A stretch of 64,000 bases of DNA from Planctomycetaceae bacterium. Lineage in GTDB: Bacteria > Planctomycetota > Planctomycetia > Gemmatales > Gemmataceae. Under the pieces are notes generated by a model. The model was not told the origin of the DNA and ran no database searches. It worked only from the letters and a program-made list of their open reading frames with translations. Both the position numbers and the translations under genes were made by a program. The stretch lies in the NCBI GenBank assembly GCA_013823135.1, contig PNLP01000043.1:1-64000 (forward strand), written 5' to 3'. Numbering within the stretch: position 1 is the stretch's first letter; the number at the start of each line of letters is the position of its first letter. Shown piece by piece: positions 1 through 9,900 of the stretch.

Positions 1-1
1 T

Positions 2-1948
2 CAGCCTGAGATCACGCTTGGTTTAGGGCTAGATAGCGGCGATGTTACTTTGCCCGATCTTCGCGTCGGAGTGCCGACCGACTACGTGGCAGCCCTACCG
101 GTTCGCAATTGCACTGCCGAATCGATTGGCGATCTCATAATCGAAACGACCATCGGGGACCAGAAGCCGATCACGTCCGTCGTACCCAATTTGCTGCCCG
201 CGTCGATCCGCAAACTTGCGTTCCGTGTCGTCGGCTCGGCTCCTGATACCGCGGGGCCAGTGCCGCTGCGAATCCGCTTGCTGCGTAAAGGGAATGCTGA
301 ACCGATCGACACGATCCAGCTAACACTTCAAGTCGCGAAACCAGAAGCGACTCACCGCCGGACATTCATCAGCGAGATCGACGGTAGCGTGCAGTATTTC
401 TCTGTGGTTCCGGCTAAACCCACGACTGATGGCAAGAAGCCAGGTCTTGTCTTGACGCTTCACGGCGCTGCGGTCGAGGGGACTCGGCAGGCCGAATGCT
501 ACGGGGCGAAAGCAGGTCTCCACATCGTCGCGGCGACGAATCGCCGACCTTTTGGCTTCGACTGGGAAGACTGGGGTCGCCTTGATGCGCTCGAAGTTCT
601 TGACCATGCTTCACGCGACCTTGGGACCGATCCGCGACGAACCTATCTCACTGGCCACTCGATGGGTGGTCACGGGACCTGGCACATCGGGGTAACGTAT
701 CCGGATCGCTTCGCGGCGATTGCACCGAGTGCGGGTTGGGTCAGCATGTGGTCTTACGCGGGGCTGAAGAAGGATCCGTCCTCCACCGCAGAGCGTGAGT
801 TGGTGCTGCGGGCGTCGGGGCCGAGCGACACGCTTGCCCTGTTACGGAACGTGACAACGAATGGCGTGTACGTGTTGCATGGCGACGAGGACGACAACGT
901 GCCGGTGAGCCAGGCACGCACGATGAGGAGGGAACTCGCGGACTTCCACCCTGACTTCGTTTACCGGGAGAAGCGTGGAGCAGGGCACTGGTGGGGTAAC
1001 GAGTGCATGGACTGGCCGCCGATCTTCGAGTTCTTTGCGAACCACGAACTCCCCGAGCGTGCTGCAGTGCGGCGGGTTGAGTTCCGCACCGCCAACCCGC
1101 GCGTGTCAGCCGACTGCCACTGGCTCCGGCTTGAATCGCAATTGAAAGCGTTGTTGATCAGTAAAGGTGAATTCACCGTCGATCCTGAGAAACGTGTGTT
1201 TCGTGGCACGACTGAGAATGTCTCACGATTGTCGCTTGACGTTGGCGTGTTGACACCCGGAAAGCCCTTCAGTGTCCAACTTGACGGCCAGGGTCTCGAC
1301 GGCATTCCCTGGCCCAAGGACGAATTACGCGCCTGGTTTGCACGCGATGGCGAGAAGTGGGTACTCACCCCCAAGCCTTCGGAAGAGGTGAAGGGGCCAC
1401 ACCGTGCCGGAGCGTTCAAGGATGCTTTCCGCAATCGAGTCCTCTTCGTTTATGCAACCAAGGGCACACCCGCAGAGAACCAATGGGCGATAGCCAAGGC
1501 TCGCTATGACGCAGAGGTGTTCTGGTATCGCGGAAACGGTTCGATTGACGTGATCGCGGATACGGCGTTCGACCCGAAAGCACAACCTGATCGCAACGTC
1601 GTGCTCTACGGGCACGCGGATATGAATGCGGCGTGGAAGGCTTTGTTAGGCGAATCACCCGTCCAGGCAACTGCCTCCACGCTGAGCGTTGGCGAGCGGC
1701 GAAAGAAGGCGGATGGTCTCGGTGTGCTACTTGTTTGGCCCCGCCCTGGTAGCGGCACAGCAATGGTGGCCGCTATCGCAGGGACTGGAACGACAGGGTT
1801 GCGGGCGACTGATCGCCTCCCGTACTTCGCTTCAGGCGTTGGCTACCCTGATTGGACTGTGTTCGACACATCTGGCGTCGTTGGTACGGGGTACTTCGGG
1901 AATGATTGGAAGATCGCCAGCGGGGAAAGCGGATGGCGTGCGGAGTGA
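2..1948 (+). CDS. Alpha/beta hydrolase (esterase / prolyl-oligopeptidase type), 5'-truncated
   Basis: The frame is open from base 2, so the true start lies outside the window; a TTG at 50 is only the first start-type codon inside it. The protein carries a serine-hydrolase nucleophile elbow GHSMGGHGTW (Ser codon 659-661), an acid-loop candidate HGDEDDNVP and a late His in GAGHWW, in the order expected for an alpha/beta-hydrolase triad. The roughly 300 C-terminal residues after the His are a beta-rich accessory region I cannot name. Such planctomycete proteins are usually secreted esterases or peptidases, but no signal peptide can be seen because the N-terminus is missing. It runs convergently with the CBM9-like gene 10 bases downstream. 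Confidence 0.8.
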   Translation, partial: QPEITLGLGLDSGDVTLPDLRVGVPTDYVAALPVRNCTAESIGDLIIETTIGDQKPITSVVPNLLPASIRKLAFRVVGSAPDTAGPVPLRIRLLRKGNAEPIDTIQLTLQVAKPEATHRRTFISEIDGSVQYFSVVPAKPTTDGKKPGLVLTLHGAAVEGTRQAECYGAKAGLHIVAATNRRPFGFDWEDWGRLDALEVLDHASRDLGTDPRRTYLTGHSMGGHGTWHIGVTYPDRFAAIAPSAGWVSMWSYAGLKKDPSSTAERELVLRASGPSDTLALLRNVTTNGVYVLHGDEDDNVPVSQARTMRRELADFHPDFVYREKRGAGHWWGNECMDWPPIFEFFANHELPERAAVRRVEFRTANPRVSADCHWLRLESQLKALLISKGEFTVDPEKRVFRGTTENVSRLSLDVGVLTPGKPFSVQLDGQGLDGIPWPKDELRAWFARDGEKWVLTPKPSEEVKGPHRAGAFKDAFRNRVLFVYATKGTPAENQWAIAKARYDAEVFWYRGNGSIDVIADTAFDPKAQPDRNVVLYGHADMNAAWKALLGESPVQATASTLSVGERRKKADGLGVLLVWPRPGSGTAMVAAIAGTGTTGLRATDRLPYFASGVGYPDWTVFDTSGVVGTGYFGNDWKIASGESGWRAE

Positions 1949-1958
1949 CAATCTGTTG

Positions 1959-3065
1959 TCACTCCTTCACGAGTTTCGAGTCCTGGGAGATTGCCATCCG
2001 TTTCGGCTTCGCCCCGTTCTCCGTCGGGAGCGAGACCGACGCCTCGAACGCTGTGCGGCAGGCGTCGAGCGTGAGTTGAGCCGCGATTTTATCCTTCAAC
2101 CCAAGATCGCTCATTGCAGTCGCATACCTCCCATTCGCTTTTTTGTATGCCCGCTGAGCGTAGTACGTTCGATGCAGTAGATCACGCGTGTCCCACTCAG
2201 CGTCTGGGCGGAATTCCGCTTTGCCTGTTTTCCCGGTGCTGAACTGGAGGTAGCCCCATCGCTCGGGCCGGTGCATGTCAATCACTCCTTGCTGCGACCA
2301 TACCCAGTTGTACTCCGGTTTCTTCGGCACCTTCTGGTACTTCCCATCTACGATGTCGATGTCCCACTCGACCCGTGAGAAGTTGATTCGCCACTGGTCC
2401 CCGTCTTTCGGTGGCATCGCGACGGTAGCCAACTCTTTCAAGCCCGCCCACGGCCAGCGGACCTCAATTGACCAGCCCGTGTCCTTGTCCCGCGGATCGT
2501 TCAGCGTTCCGTGGACTTTGATGGCTGTCTTCAACCCACTGATTTCCCAGGCGTTAACGGCCTTTGCCAGGTCCTTGTAGGGTTTCGGCAGCAGCAAATC
2601 CCAGGTGGTGTTGTGCGCGTTAACTTCCAGTTCTGCGTACAGGTGATTGTCGCCGTCAGGGTCAAGGAACAGTTCGAAATCGTTGTCGTAAAAAATGATC
2701 GAGTCGTGCTCCTTCAGCGTTGCCCAGACGTGTGGTTCCTCCAGTTCTGCGGCGACGTAAAGTGCCTCATCGTCCCATAACATTTTGACTCGCGTCTGAA
2801 ATCGTGGCTTCGGTTGCTTGTCCCCTTCAATATCGACGAACGGGTCTGTCCACGGCACGCTGCCCCACTCCGCGTTGGTTATCGTGCCATCAATCGTGAT
2901 GGGAGAAATTGTCCTGTGGCAGACGTAACCCTTGGGGTGCGGGAAGGGCACAAGCATATCGGCATCCGTTGGTGGCGCGCCTATGAGGGAGAGTGCCCAG
3001 ACACCAATAAACGCGACAGCAACCACGGTGTGAAGGAGACGCGAACCAGAGGATTTATGCCGCAT
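1959..3065 (-). CDS. Secreted carbohydrate-binding family 9-like protein
   Basis: 368 aa starting at the ATG of MRHKSSGSRLLHTVV, chosen because it begins a typical signal peptide (basic start, hydrophobic VVAVAFIGVWALSLIGA); the longer frame to 3137 has no such leader. After the leader the sequence follows the CBM9/DOMON-like pattern: ITIDGTITNAEWGSVPWTDPF, then VKMLWDDEALYVAAELEEP and NDFELFLDPDGDNHLYAELEVN. Family members bind sugars or heme-like ligands outside the cell, so an extracytoplasmic binding role is likely; the ligand is not deducible. The gene diverges from the PVC-type cytochrome gene, sharing an intergenic region of about 180 bp that must hold both promoters. Confidence 0.75.
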   Translation of the reverse strand: MRHKSSGSRLLHTVVAVAFIGVWALSLIGAPPTDADMLVPFPHPKGYVCHRTISPITIDGTITNAEWGSVPWTDPFVDIEGDKQPKPRFQTRVKMLWDDEALYVAAELEEPHVWATLKEHDSIIFYDNDFELFLDPDGDNHLYAELEVNAHNTTWDLLLPKPYKDLAKAVNAWEISGLKTAIKVHGTLNDPRDKDTGWSIEVRWPWAGLKELATVAMPPKDGDQWRINFSRVEWDIDIVDGKYQKVPKKPEYNWVWSQQGVIDMHRPERWGYLQFSTGKTGKAEFRPDAEWDTRDLLHRTYYAQRAYKKANGRYATAMSDLGLKDKIAAQLTLDACRTAFEASVSLPTENGAKPKRMAISQDSKLVKE

Positions 3066-3245
3066 AAGTGAACTCGAAGGACGCTGTGAGCAAGACTTGA
3101 CGAACGATAACCCAGCCTCATGACTTTTACCGTACAAAAATGCTCGTCTGCCTCTCCCGGTTTACCTGCCATATTCCCTCGTTGATGGAATAAACTTGGT
3201 CATCCATCCTCGCCTTGACACATTTATGCGCAGGAGTCTTTGCCA

Positions 3246-6245
3246 ATGTCCTTCCGTTCCATGATGGGTTTGTTGCTGTTTGTGAGCGTTGCCGTGGGAA
3301 CCGCGGGGGTTAGCCCCCCTCTCGCGAGAAGTGATGACAAGAAGCCGGCGGATTTGCTGCAGGAACTTCCAAAGGTGAAACCTCTAGAACCGGCCGAATC
3401 GCTCAAAGCCTTCGATATCCAACCGGGCTTCAGCGTTGAACTGGTCGCTTCCGAACCGCTTATCCGATCACCTGTGGCCATGGATTTCGATGAAAACGGT
3501 CGGCTCTTTGTCGCCGAGTTCCCGGAGTACAACCAGTACGCCAACCCCGCCGGGTCCAAGGAACGTGGCTGTATCAAGATGCTCGAATCGACAAGGGGCG
3601 ATGGCAAGTATGACAAGGCGACAGTGTACGTGGACGATCTCGATTCGCCGGTCGCGGTGGCCTGCTGGGATGGCGGTGTGTTCGTCGGTGTGGTGCCCGA
3701 CTTGTGGTACTTCAAGGACACCAAACGCGACGGTAAGGCTGACGAGAAGCGGAAGATTCTGACCGGTTTCGATCGCGACAAGGCTGGCGAAGGAATGCTC
3801 AATTCCTTTCACTGGGGGCCGGATAACAGGTTTCACATTAGTACGAGTCTTGCAGGTGGTAACCTCCGTCGGGCTGATTTGCCTGAGGCGAAGCCCGTTG
3901 CTGTCCGTCGCCAGAACATCCTCTTGGACCCTCGGGGTAACACCTTCGTGCCGACTAGCGGGGGTGGCCAGCACGGCATGACGCTCGACGATTGGGGCGA
4001 CACGTTTGTCTGCGGGAATAGCGATCCGATCCAACACCTTGCCTACGATGCCAGATATGCCAACCGCAATCCATTCGTGGTGGCTCCGTCGCCAATTGTG
4101 GATGTGAACGAGGCTGGGCGATACCCGAACCTACACCGCATCAGTCCAGCGGAACCCTGGCGTGAGGCCCGAACGCGGCTCCGAAAGGACAAGCTCGTGC
4201 CGGGCTCCGACGAAGGTGGTGTGCCATTCGGTTTCTTCACCGGAGCCACCGGTGTGACGGTATACCGTGGCGACGCCTTTCCCCCTGAATATCGGGGCAA
4301 CGTCTTCGTGGGTGAGATCGCGAATAACCTCGTATATCGGGCGAAGCTGGAACCCAAGGGACTTGGTTGGTCGGCCGTTCGTGCGAATAAGGATCGAGAG
4401 TTCCTCGCGTCCAAGGATATCTGGTTCCGCCCAGTGCAGTTCGCGAATGGACCAGATGGCTGTTTGTATGTCGTGGACATGTATCGCGAACTGATCGAAG
4501 GTGCGGCTTTTTTACCGCCACAGTTATTGAAACTCGTCAATGTGGCGGGCGGTATCGATCGGGGGCGCATCTGGCGAATTGTACCCGAGGGCTTCAAGCA
4601 GCCGAAACCACCCGAGTTGGGCAAAGCAACCGGGGCAGAACTCGTTGCGCTTCTCGAACACCCGAACGGCTGGCATCGTGACACCGCGGCCCGCTTACTC
4701 TATCAGCGTCAGGATAAATCCGTTGTGGGCTTGCTTCGAATGATGGCTGCACACGGGAATGATCCGCGTGCCCGGATGCACGCGCTGTATGCCCTTCGAG
4801 GGCTGGATTCACTGGGGACTGGACACTTACTGGTAGCCCTTAGAGACCGCGAACCGCGGGTCCGAGAACACGCCCTGCGACTGAGTGAGGGATTCGATCT
4901 GTTCGCCGGGCTTGCCAATCGATTCAAGGAACTGGCCACTGACCCGGACCCAAGAGTTCGATACCAACTCGCGTTCACACTTGGGAGCTTCCGCGATGAG
5001 CGAATTGTTGAGTCGCTACGAATCCTTGCCCTCAAGGATAGTGAGAACCCGTGGGTTCGATTGGCTGTGCTGACTGCGGCAGGCGAACGAGGCGGTGATG
5101 TGTTCGCGAAGCTACTAGGAGACGCAAACTATCGTGGCACCACAGGCGGGAAGTCCCTTTTGTTCGCGCTCGCAGGCCAGACAGCAGCCACCAACCGAGT
5201 TGATGAAATCGCTGTCATTGTGAGTGCTATCGAGCGGTTGCCCGAAGCTGAGCAAGCACTAACCCGCGATTTGGTACAGGGATTCGTGGCGAAATTGCCA
5301 GCGGTCTCACGTGCCAAGTTTGCCGGTCTTGACTCAGGTAAGGCCGGACGGATTCTGAACGATCTTCTGGCCGATGCTTTGAAAACTGCTGGCGATGACA
5401 AGAGGGAACCAACTGCTCGTGCGACCGCTATCCGCACGCTTGGACTTGCTCAGTTCTCAGATGTGAAATCCCTGCTTACTAGAAGCCTCGGAGTGAGGCA
5501 GCCGCAACCTGTACAACTCGCCGCACTGGAAGTGCTCGCGAAGTTTGATTCGCCAGAGGTGCCAACGTTAGTTCTGATTGCTTGGCCCGAGATGAGCCCG
5601 CAGATTCGCGCTACCGCCGCCGAGACGCTCCTCGCACGGGCACAGTGGGTGAGTGCATTTCTCGATGCTGTCGAGAAGGGCACGGTCCGGCCAACCGACC
5701 TCGATCCGGCCCGAATCCAGTTGCTCCTCAAGTCGCCCGACGAGAAAGTACGCCAACGTGCTACCAAGTTATTTTCGGGCGCAGCGCCATCGAAGCGACA
5801 GGATGTTCTCGTGAAATACCAGAAAGCAATTGAATTGAAGGGCGATGCGTCCAAGGGGAAGACGTTGTTCAAGGAAACGTGTGCCTCGTGTCACAAACTC
5901 GAAGGCGTTGGGGAATCGATCGGTCCCGACCTCGCCTCCGTCAAGAACCGCGGCACGGAGTCGGTGCTAACGAACATTATTGACCCCAACCGCGAGGTTC
6001 TTCCCCAGTATTTCAGTTATGTGCTCATCACGGATGGCGACGTGATCCTGACTGGCATGATTGCAGCCGAAACTGCGAATACCGTGACCATCCGCAAGAC
6101 CGATGGCATGAGCGAAACGGTTCAACGTGTGAACATTGCCTCATTGCGGAGCACGGGGCTTTCCGCAATGCCTGAAGGGCTGGAAGAGAAACTCGACTTG
6201 CAGGCAATGGCCGACCTGATCGCGTATCTCAACTCGATCAAGTAG
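3246..6245 (+). CDS. PVC-type heme-binding CxxCH protein (membrane-bound dehydrogenase-like)
   Basis: 999 aa from the ATG at 3246; a TTG two codons earlier is less likely. A signal peptide (RSMMGLLLFVSVAVGTAGV) precedes the PVC-type beta-propeller domain, recognisable from GFSVELVASEPLIRSPVAMD, GRLFVAEFPEY and the NGPDGCLYVVDMYREL segment. The middle part (about residues 460-850) is alpha-helical and HEAT-repeat-like. The C-terminus is the Pirellula/Verrucomicrobium heme domain with CASCH at about residue 878 and the motif SIGPDL. The family is thought to oxidise extracellular sugars or related compounds and pass electrons to heme c, in the periplasm. The sigma factor gene downstream starts only 20 bases after the stop, which suggests co-transcription. 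Confidence 0.88.
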   Translation: MSFRSMMGLLLFVSVAVGTAGVSPPLARSDDKKPADLLQELPKVKPLEPAESLKAFDIQPGFSVELVASEPLIRSPVAMDFDENGRLFVAEFPEYNQYANPAGSKERGCIKMLESTRGDGKYDKATVYVDDLDSPVAVACWDGGVFVGVVPDLWYFKDTKRDGKADEKRKILTGFDRDKAGEGMLNSFHWGPDNRFHISTSLAGGNLRRADLPEAKPVAVRRQNILLDPRGNTFVPTSGGGQHGMTLDDWGDTFVCGNSDPIQHLAYDARYANRNPFVVAPSPIVDVNEAGRYPNLHRISPAEPWREARTRLRKDKLVPGSDEGGVPFGFFTGATGVTVYRGDAFPPEYRGNVFVGEIANNLVYRAKLEPKGLGWSAVRANKDREFLASKDIWFRPVQFANGPDGCLYVVDMYRELIEGAAFLPPQLLKLVNVAGGIDRGRIWRIVPEGFKQPKPPELGKATGAELVALLEHPNGWHRDTAARLLYQRQDKSVVGLLRMMAAHGNDPRARMHALYALRGLDSLGTGHLLVALRDREPRVREHALRLSEGFDLFAGLANRFKELATDPDPRVRYQLAFTLGSFRDERIVESLRILALKDSENPWVRLAVLTAAGERGGDVFAKLLGDANYRGTTGGKSLLFALAGQTAATNRVDEIAVIVSAIERLPEAEQALTRDLVQGFVAKLPAVSRAKFAGLDSGKAGRILNDLLADALKTAGDDKREPTARATAIRTLGLAQFSDVKSLLTRSLGVRQPQPVQLAALEVLAKFDSPEVPTLVLIAWPEMSPQIRATAAETLLARAQWVSAFLDAVEKGTVRPTDLDPARIQLLLKSPDEKVRQRATKLFSGAAPSKRQDVLVKYQKAIELKGDASKGKTLFKETCASCHKLEGVGESIGPDLASVKNRGTESVLTNIIDPNREVLPQYFSYVLITDGDVILTGMIAAETANTVTIRKTDGMSETVQRVNIASLRSTGLSAMPEGLEEKLDLQAMADLIAYLNSIK

Positions 6246-6265
6246 GTCACTTGCGGGCACGCAAC

Positions 6266-6817
6266 ATGCTGACTGACGAACAGCGGGCTGCACTTGGCGA
6301 CTGGGTGAAGTCAGTCACCCCGCGGGCGCTCGCTTACGCGCGGTCGCTGGTTCGGGCATCTGATCGTGCTGATGACGTTGTGCAGGAATGCTTGTTCCGC
6401 CTCCTCCGCCGAGCCAATGAATACGATCTGGCTCGGGACGGGGTGAAACTGCTTTTTACGGCCATATCCAATCTGTGCATCAATCAGGCAACTCGGCAAC
6501 GCGAACTCATCGGTTTGGGGACATCGGTAGACGACGACCGATTGTTCGATGTCGCTGATCGCTCGGTCCTGCAACCTGATCAGATCGCGGAGCACCGCGA
6601 ACTTGAGAACCGTGTTCGCGAAGCACTTCAGAAACTACCGCCGATGCAACGGGCAGCTGTCGAGTTGCGGGCACTTGGGATGTCCAAGGAAGACATTGCG
6701 GAATCACTGGGAATCTCGCCCACGAACGCGGGCGTGCTCGTCTATCGCGGTCGCAAACTCCTCGCTGTCGAACTGCAGCCGATACTCGGGAAAACAAATT
6801 CTGAAGATTCTGCGTAA
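6266..6817 (+). CDS. ECF-family RNA polymerase sigma factor
   Basis: 183 aa from ATG 6266 (a TTG at 6251 is in frame but encodes only a few unremarkable residues). Region 2 is seen in ALAYARSLVRASDRADDVVQ and LLFTAISNLCINQATRQ; region 4 in LPPMQRAAVELRALGMSKEDIAESLGISPTNAGVLVYRGRKLL. No sigma region 3 is present, as in ECF factors. It sits between the PVC-type cytochrome gene and a membrane protein that looks like its anti-sigma partner, so the three probably form one regulatory unit. The regulon cannot be read from the sequence. Confidence 0.85.
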   Translation: MLTDEQRAALGDWVKSVTPRALAYARSLVRASDRADDVVQECLFRLLRRANEYDLARDGVKLLFTAISNLCINQATRQRELIGLGTSVDDDRLFDVADRSVLQPDQIAEHRELENRVREALQKLPPMQRAAVELRALGMSKEDIAESLGISPTNAGVLVYRGRKLLAVELQPILGKTNSEDSA

Positions 6818-6872
6818 CTCGCAAACAGGTTGAGGGTTGTTCGCGTGTCTCCGCACTCGTAGGGGGCTGGTG

Positions 6873-7823
6873 ATGTCTTCTCCGACTGATTTGTTCCCGC
6901 CGCCCGAGCCTGGAATCGACGCGATCGTGCGTGCTCAACTCGATGCCGAGGCTGCCCAGGTTGATCCTGCGAGGATATGGGATCGCGTGCGTGTACAACT
7001 CGATGCGGAGGCTGCGAGGCCTATCACGCCGCGCAGCGGCTTCAGGAAGGTGCTGTTCGCGGTGGGTGCTCTTGCAGCTTCGCTCTTGGCCGCTGTGTTC
7101 TTGCTCGGTCCGTCACGTGAAGCGATTGCGACTCCCACGCAGGTCGTCGAGTCAGCCCGTGCAGCGAACGGACCCGATGCCGATCGGTGTTACACCCAAA
7201 CGCTTCAACTACCCCCCAACTCGCCCGCTCCTCTGGCTCTCGTGTTGGATAGTGGGAGGACGGTTACCCTGTGTACGCGCGGTGACCGGTTTGTTGTACA
7301 GCCGGGTTTCGGGGGCCGCGGTGCATGTGGCCGAGACGAAAATGGACGTGTCTGGATCGCCCCAACACGCGATGCGGCAGCCCGGTTCGACGAATCGGAA
7401 CTGCCGCCGTTGGTTCGGGACGCGGTTCGCATTCGTGGGCTTGAACTGGGTACACTACTTGATGAAGTTCTCAAGGATTTTGAACTCTCCTGGACCGAAC
7501 CACCCGTTCACAACGCCGCTCTGCTGGCTGTCTCCGCCGTACGGCGTGGACAAACCGGTCCAGGACAGATTCGTTCGGCAGACATCGTGGTAGAACACGA
7601 CACAAAGCGAATCCGGTCGCTAGTCCTTCGGCGACAGTTGATAGTTGGCGACACGGCGACGATCACGTTCAGGCTGGCAGGAATTGCCCAGTTTGGTGCA
7701 GTCGCGTACGCGGCTGAGGGGCACGTCGATGCTGGGCGGCCTGTGTATGATGGTGCGAGGCCGCTCCTCCGCCGCAAGGTGTTGCTCCAGAACCTGGGCG
7801 ATGTATTGGTCAATGGACTGTAA
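6873..7823 (+). CDS. Single-span membrane protein, probable anti-sigma factor
   Basis: 316 aa from ATG 6873, which has an AGGGGG ribosome-binding site a few bases upstream; the longer frame to 6837 has none. A cytoplasmic N-terminus of about 55 residues with two copies of QLDAEAA is followed by one membrane segment (KVLFAVGALAASLLAAVFLL) and a 230-residue outer domain without a motif I recognise. The topology and its place 55 bases behind an ECF sigma gene suggest an anti-sigma factor; the zinc-binding ZAS motif is not obvious, so this is inference from context. Confidence 0.55.
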   Translation: MSSPTDLFPPPEPGIDAIVRAQLDAEAAQVDPARIWDRVRVQLDAEAARPITPRSGFRKVLFAVGALAASLLAAVFLLGPSREAIATPTQVVESARAANGPDADRCYTQTLQLPPNSPAPLALVLDSGRTVTLCTRGDRFVVQPGFGGRGACGRDENGRVWIAPTRDAAARFDESELPPLVRDAVRIRGLELGTLLDEVLKDFELSWTEPPVHNAALLAVSAVRRGQTGPGQIRSADIVVEHDTKRIRSLVLRRQLIVGDTATITFRLAGIAQFGAVAYAAEGHVDAGRPVYDGARPLLRRKVLLQNLGDVLVNGL

Positions 7824-7906
7824 CCAATCGTTGGGCTGTGGGTTACTCTGCTAATCGCGACAAACAGTAACCAGGCTGTTGTCGCCGCGAACAGGAGGCT
7901 TCTTCC

Positions 7907-9751
7907 ATGATGGCACGACTTTGTTTCCCACTTCTTGTTGCGGTTCTAGGTGCGATTCCATGCGGTGCCGCAAAATCCGAACATTCAAAACCGGTGGCTT
8001 TGTTCACGCTGTCCGATGCGGCGGGAAAGAAGTGGGAGTTGGCTGACCAGAAGGCCAAGTTCGTCGTGGTCGCGTTCCTGTCGTTGGAATGCCCGATGTC
8101 AAATGGCTATCTTCCCGTGTTGGCAGAGGTGGCAACGAAGTATGCAGACCGTGGCGTCTCGCTCGTGGGTGTGTTCCCTGATCCCGAAACGACCGCGGCT
8201 CAGGCCGCAGCACATGCGAAGGAATACAAGATTCCGTTCCCGGTGTATGCGGATCGTGAACAAGTTACAGTCGCGTCGCTTGGCGTGAAAGTGACGCCCG
8301 AAGTGGTCGTCCTTGATGAAAAGCACACCCTGCGCTACCGTGGGCGTATCGATGACGGATTCACGGCTCGACTCAAGCCGAAGGCCACGGTCACGAGGCA
8401 TGACCTCACCACTGCACTCGACGAACTCCTTGCGGGCAAGGCCGTGAGTGAGGCCGAGACGAAGGCGTTTGGTTGCCCAATAAACGTCGCAGCAAAGAAA
8501 TTGGCCGCGACCGATACCACTGTCACGTTCTACAAGGATGTGCTGCCACTGTTCCAGGCGCATTGCCAGTCGTGTCACCGCCCAGGGCAGGCAGCCCCGT
8601 TCTCGCTTCAAAATTACAAGCAGGCGACCAAGTGGGGTGATTTGTGTGTCGAAGAAGTGCAAGCGAAGCGGATGCCCCCATGGAAGCCAGCTCCCAATGC
8701 AAGGCTTGCAGGGGAACGCAGTCTACCACCCACCGCAAAGAAGGTGTTGGAGAACTGGGTTGCTCAAGGGATGCCAGAAGGTGATCCCAAGGACGCTCCC
8801 CCTGCTGTGAAATTCGACGACGACTGGACCCTTGGCGAACCAGACCTCATACTCGAAGCACCTTCCGACGTGACAATCGCCGCAAAGGGGAGCGATCACT
8901 TTCGCGTTTTGGTCTTTCCAACCAACCTCACTGAAGACAAGGACGTTGTTGCTGTCGAAGTACGCCCCGGTAACCCGCGAGTGGTTCACCACACGGTCAA
9001 CCTCATCGACAGGACAGGAACCGCCCGCAGGCTTCAGGCTGAAGCGGCAGCCGGTGCCAAGCCGGACGAGCCCGACCGTGGACCGGGTTACAGCGTGAAA
9101 ATGGGCTTCGGATTCCTCCCGGATCGCTCTGGCATTCTCGGTGGGTGGGCACCAGGAATGCTACCCAAGAAGCTCCCCGATGGAGTTGCCATTCGCTTAC
9201 CAAAGCAGTCGGATATCTGCATCCAGATCCACTACCATCGGACTGGCAAGGAAGAGACTGATCGAACAAAAGTAGGTATTTATTTTGCGAAGAAGCCGGC
9301 AACTGAGCGATTCACTTCGCTTCCCGTGGCAGGTCTATTCTGGGCAATTCCGGCTGGAGCGAAGGAGTACGTTGTCGATCGTTCCTGGCGAACGACCAAG
9401 GACATGACCGCATACAGGCTGATCCCACACATGCACCTTCTCGGGAAGGATATCGAACTGTTCGCGACGCTCCCTGGTGAGAGGGAACAAAGCCTGATCC
9501 GCATCCCTGTGTGGGATTACAACTGGCAAGAGCAATATGACCTCAAGGAGCCATTAAAGTTGCCGATGGGAACCATATTGCGGGTGCGTGCGACTTTTGA
9601 CAACTCTGCGAGTAATCCCAACAACCCAACCTCGCCGCCGAAGGTGGTGCGACTTGGTGAGCAGACAACGGACGAGATGTGCTTTGTGTTCATCGGTATC
9701 TCATCGGTCGGCGGACTCCCGCAAGCATTGATCCCAACCGGGAAGTGGTGA
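7907..9751 (+). CDS. Redoxin - cytochrome c - copper monooxygenase-like fusion protein
   Basis: 614 aa with signal peptide (MMARLCFPLLVAVLGAIPCGA) and an AGGAGG site about 10 bases before the start. Domain order: thioredoxin-fold redoxin (about 26-170) with a single cysteine in LECPMSNGY; a cytochrome c-like segment with CQSCH at about 222 and a downstream KRMPPWKP; then a copper type II ascorbate-dependent monooxygenase-like part with HH in PRVVHHTVNL (about 360), HYHRTG (about 441) and HMHLLG (about 507). The His pairs resemble copper ligands of the PHM/DBM family. The protein is probably periplasmic and couples redox chemistry to a copper hydroxylase; the substrate is unknown. It stands alone, about 80 bases after the anti-sigma-like gene. 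Confidence 0.75.
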   Translation: MMARLCFPLLVAVLGAIPCGAAKSEHSKPVALFTLSDAAGKKWELADQKAKFVVVAFLSLECPMSNGYLPVLAEVATKYADRGVSLVGVFPDPETTAAQAAAHAKEYKIPFPVYADREQVTVASLGVKVTPEVVVLDEKHTLRYRGRIDDGFTARLKPKATVTRHDLTTALDELLAGKAVSEAETKAFGCPINVAAKKLAATDTTVTFYKDVLPLFQAHCQSCHRPGQAAPFSLQNYKQATKWGDLCVEEVQAKRMPPWKPAPNARLAGERSLPPTAKKVLENWVAQGMPEGDPKDAPPAVKFDDDWTLGEPDLILEAPSDVTIAAKGSDHFRVLVFPTNLTEDKDVVAVEVRPGNPRVVHHTVNLIDRTGTARRLQAEAAAGAKPDEPDRGPGYSVKMGFGFLPDRSGILGGWAPGMLPKKLPDGVAIRLPKQSDICIQIHYHRTGKEETDRTKVGIYFAKKPATERFTSLPVAGLFWAIPAGAKEYVVDRSWRTTKDMTAYRLIPHMHLLGKDIELFATLPGEREQSLIRIPVWDYNWQEQYDLKEPLKLPMGTILRVRATFDNSASNPNNPTSPPKVVRLGEQTTDEMCFVFIGISSVGGLPQALIPTGKW

Positions 9752-9815
9752 GTTCTCATCGCGTGAGTTCCCGTGTTGTTCGTGATATCCGCTGCGTTGA
9801 CATTTTGTGTTGTTT

Positions 9816-9843
9816 GGTGCGGGGCCTGTGATGACCCCGTACC
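9816..9843. terminator. Hairpin between convergent genes
   Basis: A 9-bp stem (GGTGCGGGG with CCCCGTACC, one G-U pair) and a 10-base loop lie between the two convergent stops at 9751 and 9901. There is no long T run, so it may act on either strand only weakly. Confidence 0.45.
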
Positions 9844-9900
9844 GCCACAGCAAGGCGAAACCCGGCATCATAGATGCCAACTGCAACAACAAGTCATGAC

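Noticed and set aside
1689..2180. 163-residue open frame on the plus strand
   Set aside because: Overlaps the end of the hydrolase and the end of the CBM9-like gene in another frame; no motif.
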